Assembly (NCBI GenBank): GCA_038064395.1
Contig: JBBTTE010000003.1
Location: 186,001 to 250,000, forward strand
Length of the DNA: 64,000 bases
Origin: JBBTTE01 sp038064395
Lineage (GTDB): Bacteria > Patescibacteriota > Saccharimonadia > Saccharimonadales > UBA4665
Direction: 5' to 3'
Shown here piece by piece: positions 18,118-27,580 of the stretch (position 1 is its first letter; each line of letters opens with the position of its first letter). The notes below the pieces were generated by a model. It had not been told where the DNA came from and ran no database searches. It was given only the letters and a program-made list of their open reading frames with translations. A program made the translations under genes and the position numbers.

Positions 18118-18633
18118 ATGGCCTACGTGCCGCAAAAATCAACAGCGAGAAGTGTGGTGAAGAAAAACGGTCTGTTTGTCCTGGTTCAAGAAACCAAAGG
18201 ACACAAGGCCGGTCTTATGAATAATCCAGGTGGCAGATTGGACTGGCTACCTAAGCAGGATAGATTAGAAACCTATGACGAAGGTGGCCGACGAGAAACC
18301 GAAGAAGAGAGCGGCTTGGTCGTAGCCCACATGGGCTTGATCAGCGTGTCTTACTCAGAGGAACGCGACCATGTTAAGGTAACTCTTGCCGCAGAACACG
18401 TAGAGGGCGAACTAACAACCGACAGTAAGAAGCACCCTAACGTTGATGTTTATAGCCTTGAGGATATGCGACGAATGCACCACGCCCGTGAATTAGTTAA
18501 GGGAGCGTATGAGGCGGCTTTGATTTATGAGCAAGGCAAACTTATGCCTATAGAAATGACAGATTATATGGTGGCTGCGGCAATAGCCAGACCTATCTCG
18601 CTACAATCCGAACAAATGTTGCAAGCCGCCTAA
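18118..18633 (+). CDS. NUDIX hydrolase
   Basis: The Nudix box is visible: G-G-R at about residue 40, followed by EGGRRETEEESGL, matching the core R-E-x-x-E-E-x-G-U that binds the catalytic metal. The preceding segment LDWLPKQDRLETYD is longer than usual between the glycine and the REXXEE core. Substrate unknown. TACTAT ends 6 bases before the ATG. Confidence 0.75.
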   Translation: MAYVPQKSTARSVVKKNGLFVLVQETKGHKAGLMNNPGGRLDWLPKQDRLETYDEGGRRETEEESGLVVAHMGLISVSYSEERDHVKVTLAAEHVEGELTTDSKKHPNVDVYSLEDMRRMHHARELVKGAYEAALIYEQGKLMPIEMTDYMVAAAIARPISLQSEQMLQAA

Positions 18634-18671
18634 TCGCTAAGAAAAGTTGATTTTGTGCTAGTATCTTACTT

Positions 18672-18977
18672 ATGAATAACACCGTCGAGCAGTCACGACC
18701 AGTACGACTTACTAGAATTTATAAAGAGTCTGGCGCAATGCAGGCCGGTGCTCTTGCCGGTGCTGCTTTGCTAGTTGCGAAAGGGCAAATCGAATCAGAA
18801 AGTTCGTCGGCAGCAAACTATGAGAGATCAGAGCAACCAACTGAGCATAATGAAGCTAATATTTTTCCGACTGCAGAATTCGTCGGTTGGGAAGCTGGCT
18901 TAATGGTGGGTGGTGCTGTTGTCTGTGCACTTGCAGTTAACGGTGTGCGTCGCATTCACAATGCCCTTACTAGTTAA
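18672..18977 (+). CDS. Unknown 101-aa protein with two hydrophobic segments
   Basis: Two moderately hydrophobic Ala/Gly-rich segments (AGALAGAALLVA and AGLMVGGAVVCALAV) separated by a polar Ser/Glu/Asn-rich stretch of about 45 residues. TAGTAT is 7 bases before the ATG. No family recognised. Confidence 0.5.
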   Translation: MNNTVEQSRPVRLTRIYKESGAMQAGALAGAALLVAKGQIESESSSAANYERSEQPTEHNEANIFPTAEFVGWEAGLMVGGAVVCALAVNGVRRIHNALTS

Positions 18978-19031
18978 ATAAAGATTAAGTTGCTTCTGGG
19001 TTAGCCGCAGGGGTCGGTAGAATACTAGTCC

Positions 19032-20507
19032 ATGGGCTGGATCTTTGCGTATCGGTTTCGGCGCAGTACGGTGATCCTGTTATTGTGTTTGAGCTTTTTG
19101 GTTGGGGTGGGTGTAGCTCATGTTGGCCAATTATTTAGTTGGTTTTGGGCTGGCTTAGTCCTACTAGTCTTATTGCCTGTTTTGCGCCGGCAGAACATCG
19201 TAGCACTTGTACTCGTCGTGCTTTTTGGCGTTTGTCTCGGCTGGTGGAGGGGCTCTCTGTACATGGAGAAGCTAGCAGCCTATGATCAAGTGTTGGACCA
19301 AAAGGTCACAATCACGGCTCGGGCTATGGAAGACGCCACATACGGTAAGACCAAACAGCTCGCCTTTGCGGCCAACGATATTGTTCTGGATAATGGCGAA
19401 CGGCTAGATGGCAAGGTTCAACTAAGCGGCTTCGGAGCGAATGCGGTCTTCGATGGTGACGTGGTGGTTGCAACCGGTAAGCTACGACGGGGCTTTAGTG
19501 CTTATCAAGGGCGCATGAGCTTCGCCCAGATTACGGTTTTTGAGCACCGTCCGTCAATAGTGGCTGAAGTTAGACGCAGGTTTGCGGCAGGTATGAGGAC
19601 AGCCTTACCTGAGCCGTTGGCCTCTTTCTCGATGGGAATATTAGTTGGTCAGCGGGCGACTTTATCAGAACAGGTTAAAGAAGATTTCTTAATGGTTGGT
19701 TTGACTCATATTATTGCTGTCTCGGGCTATAACCTTACAATTATTCTTCATGCTAGCAAGAAGCTGCTTGGTAAGCAGTCTAAGCGTTTGTCGACATTCC
19801 TGTCGGTCGGTCTGATATTCGTATTCTTGATGCTGGCTGGTGCTAGTGCATCAATCGTTAGAGCAGCAATAGTTAGCATGTTAAGTATTGTTACGGATTA
19901 CTATGGGCGTAACTTCAGGCCACTTACTTTGATATCGTTTGCTGCGGCGATTACTGCTTGGGCTAATCCGTTTTACCTATGGAGTGATCTAAGCTGGTAT
20001 CTTAGCTTCTTGGCTTTTTACGGTGTGATGGTCTTGTCGCCACTGGTGCAGAAGCGTTGGCCTGCCCGCTGGCACAAGACGCTGATTGGCGGCGTGGCGT
20101 TAGAGAGTATTTGCGCCGAGGTTATGAGCTTGCCATTCGTGCTGCATATCTTCGGGCAAATGTCGTTCATAGGCCTGCCCGCCAACATGCTTGTCGTGGC
20201 TCTTATACCGCTAGCCATGTTGCTAGGATTGATAGCTGGTCTGGCGGGTATGTTCATAAGCGCAGTATCTGGATGGTTTGCATGGCCTGCTGCCTTACTG
20301 CTTAATTACATGCTGGATATTGCACATCTTATGGCGCATTTGCCGCATATATTCGTTGAGAACAAGAGCATGTCATTGGCCGTGACACTGAGTCTGTATT
20401 TGCTCATCATACTGTTCTGCGTATCACTACGACGCAAGACAAAAGACATTAAGCCTGATATAATAACAGATATAGAAGAACCTAAATTGAGAGGATTTTC
20501 GGCTTGA
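19032..20507 (+). CDS. comEC: ComEC/Rec2 competence channel, lacking the nuclease domain
   Basis: ComEC forms the inner-membrane channel for single-stranded DNA uptake. This protein has the N-terminal membrane/OB part and the central Competence domain. The signature is VGLTHIIAVSGYNLTII near residues 225-241, followed by many helices. At 491 aa it stops before the C-terminal metallo-beta-lactamase-like domain of full-length ComEC (typically above 700 aa). TAGAAT lies 8 bases before the ATG. Its end overlaps yebC by 4 bases. With the pilus genes downstream it implies natural DNA uptake. Confidence 0.88.
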   Translation: MGWIFAYRFRRSTVILLLCLSFLVGVGVAHVGQLFSWFWAGLVLLVLLPVLRRQNIVALVLVVLFGVCLGWWRGSLYMEKLAAYDQVLDQKVTITARAMEDATYGKTKQLAFAANDIVLDNGERLDGKVQLSGFGANAVFDGDVVVATGKLRRGFSAYQGRMSFAQITVFEHRPSIVAEVRRRFAAGMRTALPEPLASFSMGILVGQRATLSEQVKEDFLMVGLTHIIAVSGYNLTIILHASKKLLGKQSKRLSTFLSVGLIFVFLMLAGASASIVRAAIVSMLSIVTDYYGRNFRPLTLISFAAAITAWANPFYLWSDLSWYLSFLAFYGVMVLSPLVQKRWPARWHKTLIGGVALESICAEVMSLPFVLHIFGQMSFIGLPANMLVVALIPLAMLLGLIAGLAGMFISAVSGWFAWPAALLLNYMLDIAHLMAHLPHIFVENKSMSLAVTLSLYLLIILFCVSLRRKTKDIKPDIITDIEEPKLRGFSA

Positions 20508-21229
20508 GCGGACATAGTAAATGGTCAACAATCAAAAGAGAAAAGGGTGCCAAAGACGCTGCTCGTGGCGCCGTCTTCACCAAGCTCGGTAATGCCATTG
20601 CAATCGCTGCTCGCGGCGGCACCGATCCTGACACCAACTTCGCACTACGTCTAGCAATTGACCGCGCTAAGGCTTCCAACATGCCGCTGGCCAACATCCA
20701 GCGTTCGATCGATCGTGTGAAGGACAAGGATGCTGCTCAGCTTCAAGAAGTCATGTATGAGGGTTATGGACCTCAGGGTGTAGCTATTCTTGTAGAGTGC
20801 GCAACTGACAACATTAATCGTACCTATCCTCAGGTCAAGCTAGCTTTCTCCAAGCACGGTGGAAACATTGCCGAGAAGGGTGCTGTGGCATTTCAGTTCG
20901 ACCACAAGGGCATGATTCGCGTTAAGGCGACTGGTGATGATCTGTTAATGCAAGCTCTTGAGGCTGGTGCCGAAGATGTTCAAGAAGATGGTGATGAATC
21001 ACTTATCTACACAGACCCGAAGGAATTAGCTAAAGTCCGTGATGCTCTGGCTGCTGCAGGCGTTGAAGTCTCCGAAGCCGAGCTAACTTACGTTCCCAAT
21101 GTCACAGTCGAAGTCACCGACGAGAAAACCGCAGGCAAAATCATGCGCCTAATGGACGCCCTGGAAGAATCCGATGATGTTACAACAACTCACGTTAACT
21201 TCGACATTGCCGAGGGACTGCTCGGATGA
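20504..21229 (+). CDS. yebC: YebC/PmpR/TACO1-family protein
   Basis: Starts with TTG overlapping the comEC stop. The N-terminus MSGHSKWSTIKREKGAKDA is diagnostic for the YebC family, linked to transcriptional regulation and, more recently, to relief of ribosome stalling at proline stretches. The length of 241 aa is typical. A yebC-ruvC-ruvA-ruvB order is common in bacteria and is kept here with one gene inserted. Confidence 0.93.
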   Translation: MSGHSKWSTIKREKGAKDAARGAVFTKLGNAIAIAARGGTDPDTNFALRLAIDRAKASNMPLANIQRSIDRVKDKDAAQLQEVMYEGYGPQGVAILVECATDNINRTYPQVKLAFSKHGGNIAEKGAVAFQFDHKGMIRVKATGDDLLMQALEAGAEDVQEDGDESLIYTDPKELAKVRDALAAAGVEVSEAELTYVPNVTVEVTDEKTAGKIMRLMDALEESDDVTTTHVNFDIAEGLLG

Positions 21230-22029
21230 GCTACGACAAAGAGCTAATCTTTGCCAAAGAACTTGCCCAAGAAGCTGGCGAGATAATGCACCGTTATTTC
21301 AAGTCTGAAGATATCGGTACAGAGTGGAAAGAAGACAACACCCCTCTAACGGTGGCTGACATAGCCATCAACGATCTAGTAATCGATAGAGTAAAGGCTG
21401 AATTTCCAAGCCACGCAGTGCTAGGAGAGGAAAGCAGCTTCGAAAACGATGGTGATTTTGTATGGGTCGTCGATCCAATAGACGGCACAGTACCGTTTGC
21501 TCTAGGCATGCCCTTTAGCACCTTCTCCCTAGGTCTGGTCAACAAAAAAGATGGCCAACCAGTTGTGGGGGTTTTGTATGATCCCCAGCTCGATAGTCTG
21601 TATTCAGTTGTTAAGGATGGCGGAGCTTTCTTGAATGATAAGCCACTTAAAGTTACAACAAACACGACCTTGATAAGAGGTTGCGTTTCGGTTTTAAGTG
21701 GTAACACAACGGACGAAACACAATATCTTAAGCAAGGTACTTGTGTGGACTTGGTTCGTGCTCAAGGAGCAACAGCCTTATCTTTGCAGTCTCAGGCGTA
21801 TTGTGGAGTTAGAGTTGCTTCCGGAGAGTTAGTTGGCTCGATCTTTGGATATGGCGCGCCATGGGATGTCGCTGCTACATCTTTGATGGTTCAAGAAGCT
21901 GGCGGTATAGTTACTGATCTTTATGGCAACCCTCGCCGTTATGATCAATTTGCAGCCGGCTCAATACACGCGCCTAATCAGGAAGTACTCTCAAAGCTTA
22001 TCGAAATTGTTAGCAAATCTGCTCCATGA
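21226..22029 (+). CDS. Inositol monophosphatase-family phosphatase
   Basis: The metal-binding motifs of the family are present: VLGEES near residue 66, WVVDPIDGTVPF near residue 80 and the C-terminal PWDVAATSLMVQEAGG. The substrate could be inositol phosphate, 3'-phosphoadenosine phosphate or a sugar phosphate; the sequence does not decide. It overlaps yebC and ruvC by 4 bases each (ATGA), so it is co-translated in the recombination operon. Confidence 0.85.
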   Translation: MSYDKELIFAKELAQEAGEIMHRYFKSEDIGTEWKEDNTPLTVADIAINDLVIDRVKAEFPSHAVLGEESSFENDGDFVWVVDPIDGTVPFALGMPFSTFSLGLVNKKDGQPVVGVLYDPQLDSLYSVVKDGGAFLNDKPLKVTTNTTLIRGCVSVLSGNTTDETQYLKQGTCVDLVRAQGATALSLQSQAYCGVRVASGELVGSIFGYGAPWDVAATSLMVQEAGGIVTDLYGNPRRYDQFAAGSIHAPNQEVLSKLIEIVSKSAP

Positions 22030-22496
22030 GAATTCTGGGCATTGATCCCGGCACAGGTATTCTCGGGTTCGGCGTAATTGACGTTATCAAAGGCAAGCCC
22101 AGCCTCGTTGATGCGGGCGTAATCAGGACTTCCTCCAAGGAGGGCGATGCAGAGCGTCTACAGACGATATTCGAAGAATTAACCAGCATTATCGCTGAGA
22201 CCAAGCCGACTGAAATGTCCGTTGAGAAGTTATTCTTCGCCCAGAACGTCACAACGGCAATGACTGTTTCGCAGGCTCGAGGCGTAGTTTTGTTAGCAGG
22301 CAAACAAGCAGGCCTCAACATCCACGAATACACACCACTGCAAATAAAGCAGGCTCTAACAGGTTACGGCAGGGCAGAGAAGAGGCAAATTCAAGAAATG
22401 GTTCGAGTTATCTTGCAGCTCAAGGAAATTCCGAAGCCTGACGATTGCGCTGACGCCTTGGCAGCAGCTATTACGCACAGCATGACTGTGAGATAA
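22026..22496 (+). CDS. ruvC: Holliday junction resolvase RuvC
   Basis: Cuts four-way DNA junctions as a dimer. The first catalytic Asp is in ILGIDPGTG (residues 3-11), the second acidic site in SVEKLFF, and the C-terminal DDCADALAAAITH supplies the last acidic residues. The length of 156 aa is normal. It starts with an ATGA overlap. Confidence 0.95.
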   Translation: MRILGIDPGTGILGFGVIDVIKGKPSLVDAGVIRTSSKEGDAERLQTIFEELTSIIAETKPTEMSVEKLFFAQNVTTAMTVSQARGVVLLAGKQAGLNIHEYTPLQIKQALTGYGRAEKRQIQEMVRVILQLKEIPKPDDCADALAAAITHSMTVR

Positions 22497-22504
22497 TACA
22501 TCTA

Positions 22505-23089
22505 ATGATTGCAACACTTAATGGGGTGGTGAGCGAAAAGCTGGCAGAGCTAGTTGTACTTGATGTAGCTGGCGTTGGCTACGGGCTACTTGTATCAGCT
22601 GAAGATTACGGCCGCCTCAACACAGGCGAGACAGCCAAGCTGTATGTCCACGAGCATATCAGGGAGCAATCACACGATCTCTTTGGTTTCGTGACACTCG
22701 ACAGCAAGAGTCTTTTCGAGCAACTTCTGGATGTAAATGGTGTAGGTCCCAAAATGGCACTTAACATGTTAAGTATTGGCTCAGGCGGGGCAGTGAGGCA
22801 AGCCATAGCCTCTGGAGACGTGAAGTTTATCCAGCAAGCTAATGGTGTTGGTAAGCGTGTTGCTGAGCGTGTTGTCGTTGAGCTCAAGGATAAGGTTGGT
22901 CTGATTGGCGTTGATCTTGAGTCGACTGGCCTACTCCAGAGTGAAGCTAGCCTATCGTCTGACGAAGCCGTTGAAGGTCTTATGGCACTTGGCTATACGG
23001 CTGCTGATGCAGCCAAGGCTTTGCAGCACGTTGATCCCGAGCTATCTACCACTGAGCGCATTAAGCAAGCCCTGAAAGGCGCGAAATGA
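22505..23089 (+). CDS. ruvA: Holliday junction branch migration protein RuvA
   Basis: RuvA binds the junction and loads RuvB. It has the N-terminal OB fold (IATLNGVVSEKLAELVVLDV, residues 2-21), helix-hairpin-helix repeats NGVGPKMALNML and ANGVGKRVAERVVVEL, and the C-terminal domain III (SSDEAVEGLMALGYTAADA). It has 194 aa. Its end overlaps ruvB by 4 bases. A perfect 16-bp palindrome lies inside the gene at 22759-22774. Confidence 0.95.
   Translation: MIATLNGVVSEKLAELVVLDVAGVGYGLLVSAEDYGRLNTGETAKLYVHEHIREQSHDLFGFVTLDSKSLFEQLLDVNGVGPKMALNMLSIGSGGAVRQAIASGDVKFIQQANGVGKRVAERVVVELKDKVGLIGVDLESTGLLQSEASLSSDEAVEGLMALGYTAADAAKALQHVDPELSTTERIKQALKGAK
22759..22774. repeat. Palindrome ACTTAACATGTTAAGT within ruvA
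   Basis: A perfect 16-bp palindrome, one of four sites in the window sharing the core CTTAACAWGTTAAG (others at 33374, 36918 and 54192). It is in coding sequence. Role unknown. Confidence 0.7.
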
Positions 23090-24117
23090 TCGACCGAATC
23101 GTAAATGCAGTAGACGAACCAGATGACCAACAAGAAGTTGAGTTAGAAGTTACTCTGCGACCCAAAGACTTCGCTAGCTTCATCGGCCAAGAACGCCTCA
23201 AGCAAAACTTGCAACTAGCGATCGATGCTGCCACTAAGCGTGGCGAGCCGCTTGATCACGTATTGCTGCACGGCCCACCCGGCCTTGGCAAAACCACTAT
23301 GGCTAGCGTGATTGCTCATGAGATGGGAGCCCAGATTCGTGTTACCAGCGGCCCAGCCATTGAACGCGCCGGTGATCTAGCAAGCCTACTGACTAACTTA
23401 CAAGATGGCGACATTCTATTCATTGACGAAATCCACCGCTTGAACCGTACGGTTGAAGAAGTGCTGTATAGCGCCATGGAAGACTTCAAGCTTGATATTA
23501 TGCTGGGCAAAGGACCATCAGCACGAAGCCTACGTCTAGATCTGCCGAAGTTCACAATAATCGGTGCCACTACTCGTACCGGTGCTCTCGCTGCTCCGCT
23601 AAGAGACCGATTCGGCCTAATTAACCGGCATGAGTTCTATACACCAGAAGAAATAGAGAAGATCATTAGTCGTTCAGCCAAGATTCTCAAGGTCAAAATC
23701 GACAAGCCAGCCGCCGCCGAACTAGCCAAGCGTTCTCGACTCACGCCACGCATATCCAACAGGTTGCTCAAGCGTGTTCGTGACTACGCCGATGTTAACG
23801 GTGACGGTATAATCGACACAGAGCTTAGCCATAAGGCACTGGACTTACTTGATATTGATGAACTTGGGCTAGATGGAGCTGATCGCATGCTCCTGACGGC
23901 CATAATCGAGAACTATAACGGTGGCCCCGTCGGAGTCGAAACGCTGGCTGCACTGACAGCCGAGGAGCGTAACACCATAGAAGACTTCTACGAACCATAT
24001 CTGATGCAGATCGGACTCCTAGAGCGCACACCACGTGGCCGTAAGGTCACCCACAAGGCGTATAAACACCTCGGCAAGAAACCTAAAGGTGATGATAAGC
24101 AGCCGTCACTCCTCTGA
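23086..24117 (+). CDS. ruvB: Holliday junction helicase RuvB
   Basis: AAA+ motor for branch migration. It shows LRPKDFASFIGQERLK, Walker A GPPGLGKTTMA, Walker B LFIDEIHRLN, sensor GATTRTGALAAPLRDRFG, and the C-terminal winged helix. The length of 343 aa is standard. It completes the ruvC-ruvA-ruvB run. Confidence 0.97.
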   Translation: MIDRIVNAVDEPDDQQEVELEVTLRPKDFASFIGQERLKQNLQLAIDAATKRGEPLDHVLLHGPPGLGKTTMASVIAHEMGAQIRVTSGPAIERAGDLASLLTNLQDGDILFIDEIHRLNRTVEEVLYSAMEDFKLDIMLGKGPSARSLRLDLPKFTIIGATTRTGALAAPLRDRFGLINRHEFYTPEEIEKIISRSAKILKVKIDKPAAAELAKRSRLTPRISNRLLKRVRDYADVNGDGIIDTELSHKALDLLDIDELGLDGADRMLLTAIIENYNGGPVGVETLAALTAEERNTIEDFYEPYLMQIGLLERTPRGRKVTHKAYKHLGKKPKGDDKQPSLL

Positions 24118-24132
24118 TATAATTAGCCCTAT

Positions 24133-24813
24133 ATGAACCCCCAGAACCCTTACAAATCAGCCGTCGAACCCCCAATTAATAATCCGCTGTCTGTTATGCA
24201 GCCTGGCGAAGAGCTAATCTTCGAAGCCAAACGGCACCCAATAGGCATGATAGGCATGTATGGCGCAGCCGGGTTACTGCTAGTAGTATTGGCGGTTATA
24301 GCCTTTGGTGTAGTTCCGACTGTATTTTCGGATTCAAATAAATCTGCCGCATTATCAATCAGCGTGGTGTTTATACTAATCGCATCACTTATTATCAGTG
24401 GCTTCCTCTTCATATCCAACAAAGTCTACTGGGGTAATAGTTGGATTCTAACAAGCGACAGCCTAATCCAAGTTACCCAAACAAGCCTATTCAATAAGCG
24501 ATCAAGTCAGTTATCATTGGATCATTTGGAAGATGTCGGCGCCCAACAAAATGGCATTCTGACACATATCTTTAACTACGGAGCTATTACTGCTGAGTCA
24601 GCCGGTGCGACAGATACGTTCACTCTCAACTATTGCCCAAACCCTAATTATTACGCACGAATGATAGTGGCTACTAGAGAACAGTTTGAGCTAAAGCGCA
24701 GTGCTGAAGCGCAGCCGCCACAACAACACGCTTTGCCGCAGCAGCCCGTGCAAGCCCAACCTGCCCAACCTCAACCTGAATTCCAGCCACCACCGCAGTA
24801 CCCGCTCAGCTAG
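24133..24813 (+). CDS. bPH2-like membrane protein with Pro/Gln tail
   Basis: A polar N-terminus is followed by PGEELIFEAKRHPIG, two membrane helices (about residues 36-60 and 72-98), then a bacterial PH-like beta domain (YWGNSWILTSDSLIQVTQ..SLDHLEDVGAQQNGIL). The last 35 residues are Pro/Gln repeats (QPPQQHALPQQ and so on). The tail resembles that of the FN3 protein encoded at 40486. TATAAT ends 9 bases before the ATG. Function unknown. Confidence 0.7.
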   Translation: MNPQNPYKSAVEPPINNPLSVMQPGEELIFEAKRHPIGMIGMYGAAGLLLVVLAVIAFGVVPTVFSDSNKSAALSISVVFILIASLIISGFLFISNKVYWGNSWILTSDSLIQVTQTSLFNKRSSQLSLDHLEDVGAQQNGILTHIFNYGAITAESAGATDTFTLNYCPNPNYYARMIVATREQFELKRSAEAQPPQQHALPQQPVQAQPAQPQPEFQPPPQYPLS

Positions 24814-24816
24814 CTA

Positions 24817-25131
24817 TTATTCTTGGAATGGGTTGCCGCGAGCCTCGTTGAATAGGCTCTTAACGCTGACACTATTGTCTTGTAGTGACTGAAGCTGGTC
24901 GACAACCGTCTGGTCGATATGTAGAACCTTAGCTGCCTGAACATGGCTACTGATGGCTGTTTCTGATGGTTCAGCTGAGCTCAAGGTGCCGATTCTTAAG
25001 ACTATGAAGCCGTATAACACTACAACTAAGGCTATGAAAGCTATAAGGCTGTAGCCACGAAGCTTGTCGAGTATTTCTAGTAGCTTGGTCGGATCAAGCA
25101 TTGATTTGATATCTAATTCCTTTTTGCTCAT
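24817..25131 (-). CDS. Small single-pass protein at the end of the pilM operon
   Basis: 104 aa with one membrane helix (about residues 31-50) and a soluble C-terminal part rich in hydroxylated and acidic residues, ending RGNPFQE. It overlaps the PilO-like gene by ATGA. Position suggests a small pilus assembly accessory (PilP-like by place only). No sequence signature was recognised. Confidence 0.65.
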   Translation of the reverse strand: MSKKELDIKSMLDPTKLLEILDKLRGYSLIAFIALVVVLYGFIVLRIGTLSSAEPSETAISSHVQAAKVLHIDQTVVDQLQSLQDNSVSVKSLFNEARGNPFQE

Positions 25132-25778
25132 GGCTTAATGTACTCACTTAGGGTTAGAGTGAAAGTTAGACTGCCCGGGTCATCGGCCTTAGGGGCGATA
25201 GTAATGCTGCCAACTTGAGCTGTGCGGCGATTGTGCTCTAGGGCGCTTAAGAAGCTAACAAACTGGCTATATCTAACTGGTCTCGCCGAATCACCCTGGA
25301 CCGTAATCAATAGTTGATACACACCAGGAATGTTCTTAACTGACTGAAGCTGTGAAGGTATGGCAGTAGTTGCGGCCGCTGCCGTAGAGGTTGGCGTGGC
25401 AGCGGCCGCACTGCTAGCGGCTGCAGCACCAGTAACACCAGAGCCCAAAGTTGAACTAGGGAAGCTAATCGAGGCCAGACTAATACCCTTACTGGCGGCA
25501 ATATTAACAATCTCACGTACCGCAGCGGCCTGATCCTTGTCCTCGGGTACGATCGCCTGAGTGACCTTTTGTAGGTCAGCGTAGGTCTTGACCTCCTGCT
25601 TAGCTTTGGTCAGGCTAGCTTGTTCTTGCTTGGATGCCTTAGCCTTAGCCTTTAGGTCGGTTAACTTTGCAGCTTGCGTAGTTAGTAGCTTGTTAGTCCC
25701 ATAGGTGCCGCCGACTAGCCCAACGAACAGCAGCAGCACAGCCCCAAGCAACAAGAAGTAGAGTCGCTTATTGGTCAT
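25128..25778 (-). CDS. pilO: PilO-like type IV pilus assembly protein
   Basis: 216 aa: one N-terminal membrane helix, a coiled-coil stretch rich in Lys/Gln/Ala (residues about 30-75), an Ala/Thr/Ser low-complexity linker, and a C-terminal ferredoxin-like segment (VYQLLITVQGDSARPVRYSQF). This architecture and its place directly after PilN-like and PilM genes indicate PilO, part of the inner-membrane alignment complex. Four-base overlaps on both sides. Confidence 0.75.
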   Translation of the reverse strand: MTNKRLYFLLLGAVLLLFVGLVGGTYGTNKLLTTQAAKLTDLKAKAKASKQEQASLTKAKQEVKTYADLQKVTQAIVPEDKDQAAAVREIVNIAASKGISLASISFPSSTLGSGVTGAAAASSAAAATPTSTAAAATTAIPSQLQSVKNIPGVYQLLITVQGDSARPVRYSQFVSFLSALEHNRRTAQVGSITIAPKADDPGSLTFTLTLSEYIKP

Positions 25779-26374
25779 GGTGTAGTGCCCTTGCTGTTAA
25801 TAAACAAGAAAGGATTGTTCTTAGCGAATAATGCCCTAATTGTCACAGTACAAGGGTAGTTAGGGTTAGTAGAGTTAGTAGATCCACAGCTTATATTAAC
25901 GATGTCAGCCTTACTGAATATCTTATTGTCGGGGTCAGCTAAGTTGACCTGAACCTGAGTCGCAGTATTGTAGTCAGTCGCCATCGCCGAAATATCGATT
26001 GCTCCCTGGGTTTGGCTGATGTTTAGGCTGGTCAAGTTTGCCTTATCGGGGATTGTGGCTGCTATTTGCTTCAATAACTCTGAGAATAACACCTCTTGGC
26101 TAAGTACTTTGACCACTAGCTTGAAGCTATTGCTAATGTCTTCAACTTGTTTTTGCGTGCCTGTGAAATTCTCTTTCTGGAACACAGCATCCGCAGCTGC
26201 TATTTGCTTCTTGTATTGAACAGTCGATCGTTGCAGAGAAACTAATCCGTAAGTTGATAATACGCCGAGCCCTAGCAGAGCAACGCTAAACATAATTACC
26301 CAGCGTCGTAACCCAACTGCGCGACGAGCGTACTGGTAGTTGCTCTTAACCTCTGGCGGCAATAAGTTAATCAT
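25775..26374 (-). CDS. pilN: PilN-like type IV pilus assembly protein
   Basis: The N-terminus MINLLPPEVKSNYQYARRA is the characteristic PilN segment that binds PilM. It is followed by one membrane helix (about residues 26-48) and a periplasmic-type alpha/beta domain (LLKQIAATIPDKANLTSLNI). It has 199 aa and overlaps pilM and pilO by 4 bases each. Confidence 0.85.
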   Translation of the reverse strand: MINLLPPEVKSNYQYARRAVGLRRWVIMFSVALLGLGVLSTYGLVSLQRSTVQYKKQIAAADAVFQKENFTGTQKQVEDISNSFKLVVKVLSQEVLFSELLKQIAATIPDKANLTSLNISQTQGAIDISAMATDYNTATQVQVNLADPDNKIFSKADIVNISCGSTNSTNPNYPCTVTIRALFAKNNPFLFINSKGTTP

Positions 26375-27456
26375 GACAGGAACACCTTCTTAGGTCTGGC
26401 TAAGCTAAGCCCAACAACTGTGGCATACATCGGTCTGTCGGCATTTGTCGGCGGCTGCAGGCCTTTGTAGCTAAGATACTGCCATGGATCTGTGTGACGA
26501 GCAGGTACTCTTAGGGCGGCTGTCAGATAGTCGCTCAAACCTGGCATGTTAGCGCCGCCACCAAGACTAATGATCTGACCAACCGGACGATCACGCCCGT
26601 AGCGCTCTTCGTAGTAACGCAGCATCCTTCGGATTTCTTTAACGATATCTTGAAGTTTTGGCTCGAGGGCTTGCTTAATGTCGGCTTGTTTCTTGCTTAC
26701 ACCCAGGCCGTAGCGAGTTTTGATCAAGGCGGCTTCCTCGATGCTTACGCCTAGCGATTTCTTGATAGATTCGGTAAATATGAACCCACCACTTTGTACT
26801 GTACCGGTTACTAATACGTGTCGATCGAAGATACTGATGTCTGAAGACAGAGAGCCGAAGTCAATTATCACGGTTGGGACGTCGCTGAGCTCACCAATAC
26901 TGAACAATCTGCCTGATGAACTAAGTGTTGGCTCAATCAATACGGTCTCGAGACCTATGATCTGAGCCAGCTCAAGGTACGAGTCGACTATTGTACGCGG
27001 TACGGCGACTACGAACAGTTCGATGTTTTCTTCGGTTTCACGGATGACTTCGTAATCAAGATACAGTTCTTCTAGGGGCAGGGAGATGTACTGCTCAGCT
27101 TCTAAGCGGACTGCTTCTGCCATTTCCTTGGGCTTGAGCTTAGGTAGCTGCAGCGAGCGCGTGTATGTGCGGTAGGCTGGGATGGCTAACGATACACGGT
27201 TAGTCGTTATGTCGCCAATCAGATGATTCTTGAATAAGTCGTAGGCTGCCTTGGCAATTATCTCTGGCTGGACGATAACACCGTCTTCTTGAGCTGCTCT
27301 ATCGAAGGTCGTGAAGCCATAGCCGACGATACGAGGTTGTTTGCCGGCCTCTAAGGAAGACTCGCTGAGCTGCATGGCCTTAAGCGAGCCATGGCCTATG
27401 TCGAGTCCGAATAGCGGTTTGTCGTGGAAAAAGTATGGTGTTTTTGCGGTTTTCAT
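26371..27456 (-). CDS. pilM: PilM actin-like type IV pilus ATPase
   Basis: PilM is the cytoplasmic actin-fold component that binds PilN. Visible motifs are GLDIGHGSLKAMQLS at the start, then VIIDFGSLSSDISIF and ISLGGGANMPGL for the nucleotide site. An in-frame ATG at 27531 would add 25 residues. The ATG at 27456 is preferred because GAGGTGG lies about 9 bases upstream and a TATACT box (27492-27497, minus) lies within the extension. Length 361 aa. Confidence 0.9.
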   Translation of the reverse strand: MKTAKTPYFFHDKPLFGLDIGHGSLKAMQLSESSLEAGKQPRIVGYGFTTFDRAAQEDGVIVQPEIIAKAAYDLFKNHLIGDITTNRVSLAIPAYRTYTRSLQLPKLKPKEMAEAVRLEAEQYISLPLEELYLDYEVIRETEENIELFVVAVPRTIVDSYLELAQIIGLETVLIEPTLSSSGRLFSIGELSDVPTVIIDFGSLSSDISIFDRHVLVTGTVQSGGFIFTESIKKSLGVSIEEAALIKTRYGLGVSKKQADIKQALEPKLQDIVKEIRRMLRYYEERYGRDRPVGQIISLGGGANMPGLSDYLTAALRVPARHTDPWQYLSYKGLQPPTNADRPMYATVVGLSLARPKKVFLS

Positions 27457-27531
27457 AGTCCTGCCCACCTCAAGGCATAAGGGTTCACTTAAGTATACCA
27501 AACATAAGCGCTTTTTGACCCCATAAGGCAA

Positions 27532-27563
27532 ACAAAAAAGCCCTCGCGAATTGCGAGGGCTTT
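27532..27563 (-). terminator. Rho-independent terminator after the pilin gene
   Basis: Stem GCCCTCGC (27540-27547) pairs with GCGAGGGC (27553-27560) around loop GAATT, extended by A/T pairs. On the minus strand it is followed by a run of six T and TGTTT. It ends pilin transcription and separates the pilin from pilMNO. Confidence 0.92.
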
Positions 27564-27580
27564 GATGAGTTAGAGAACTA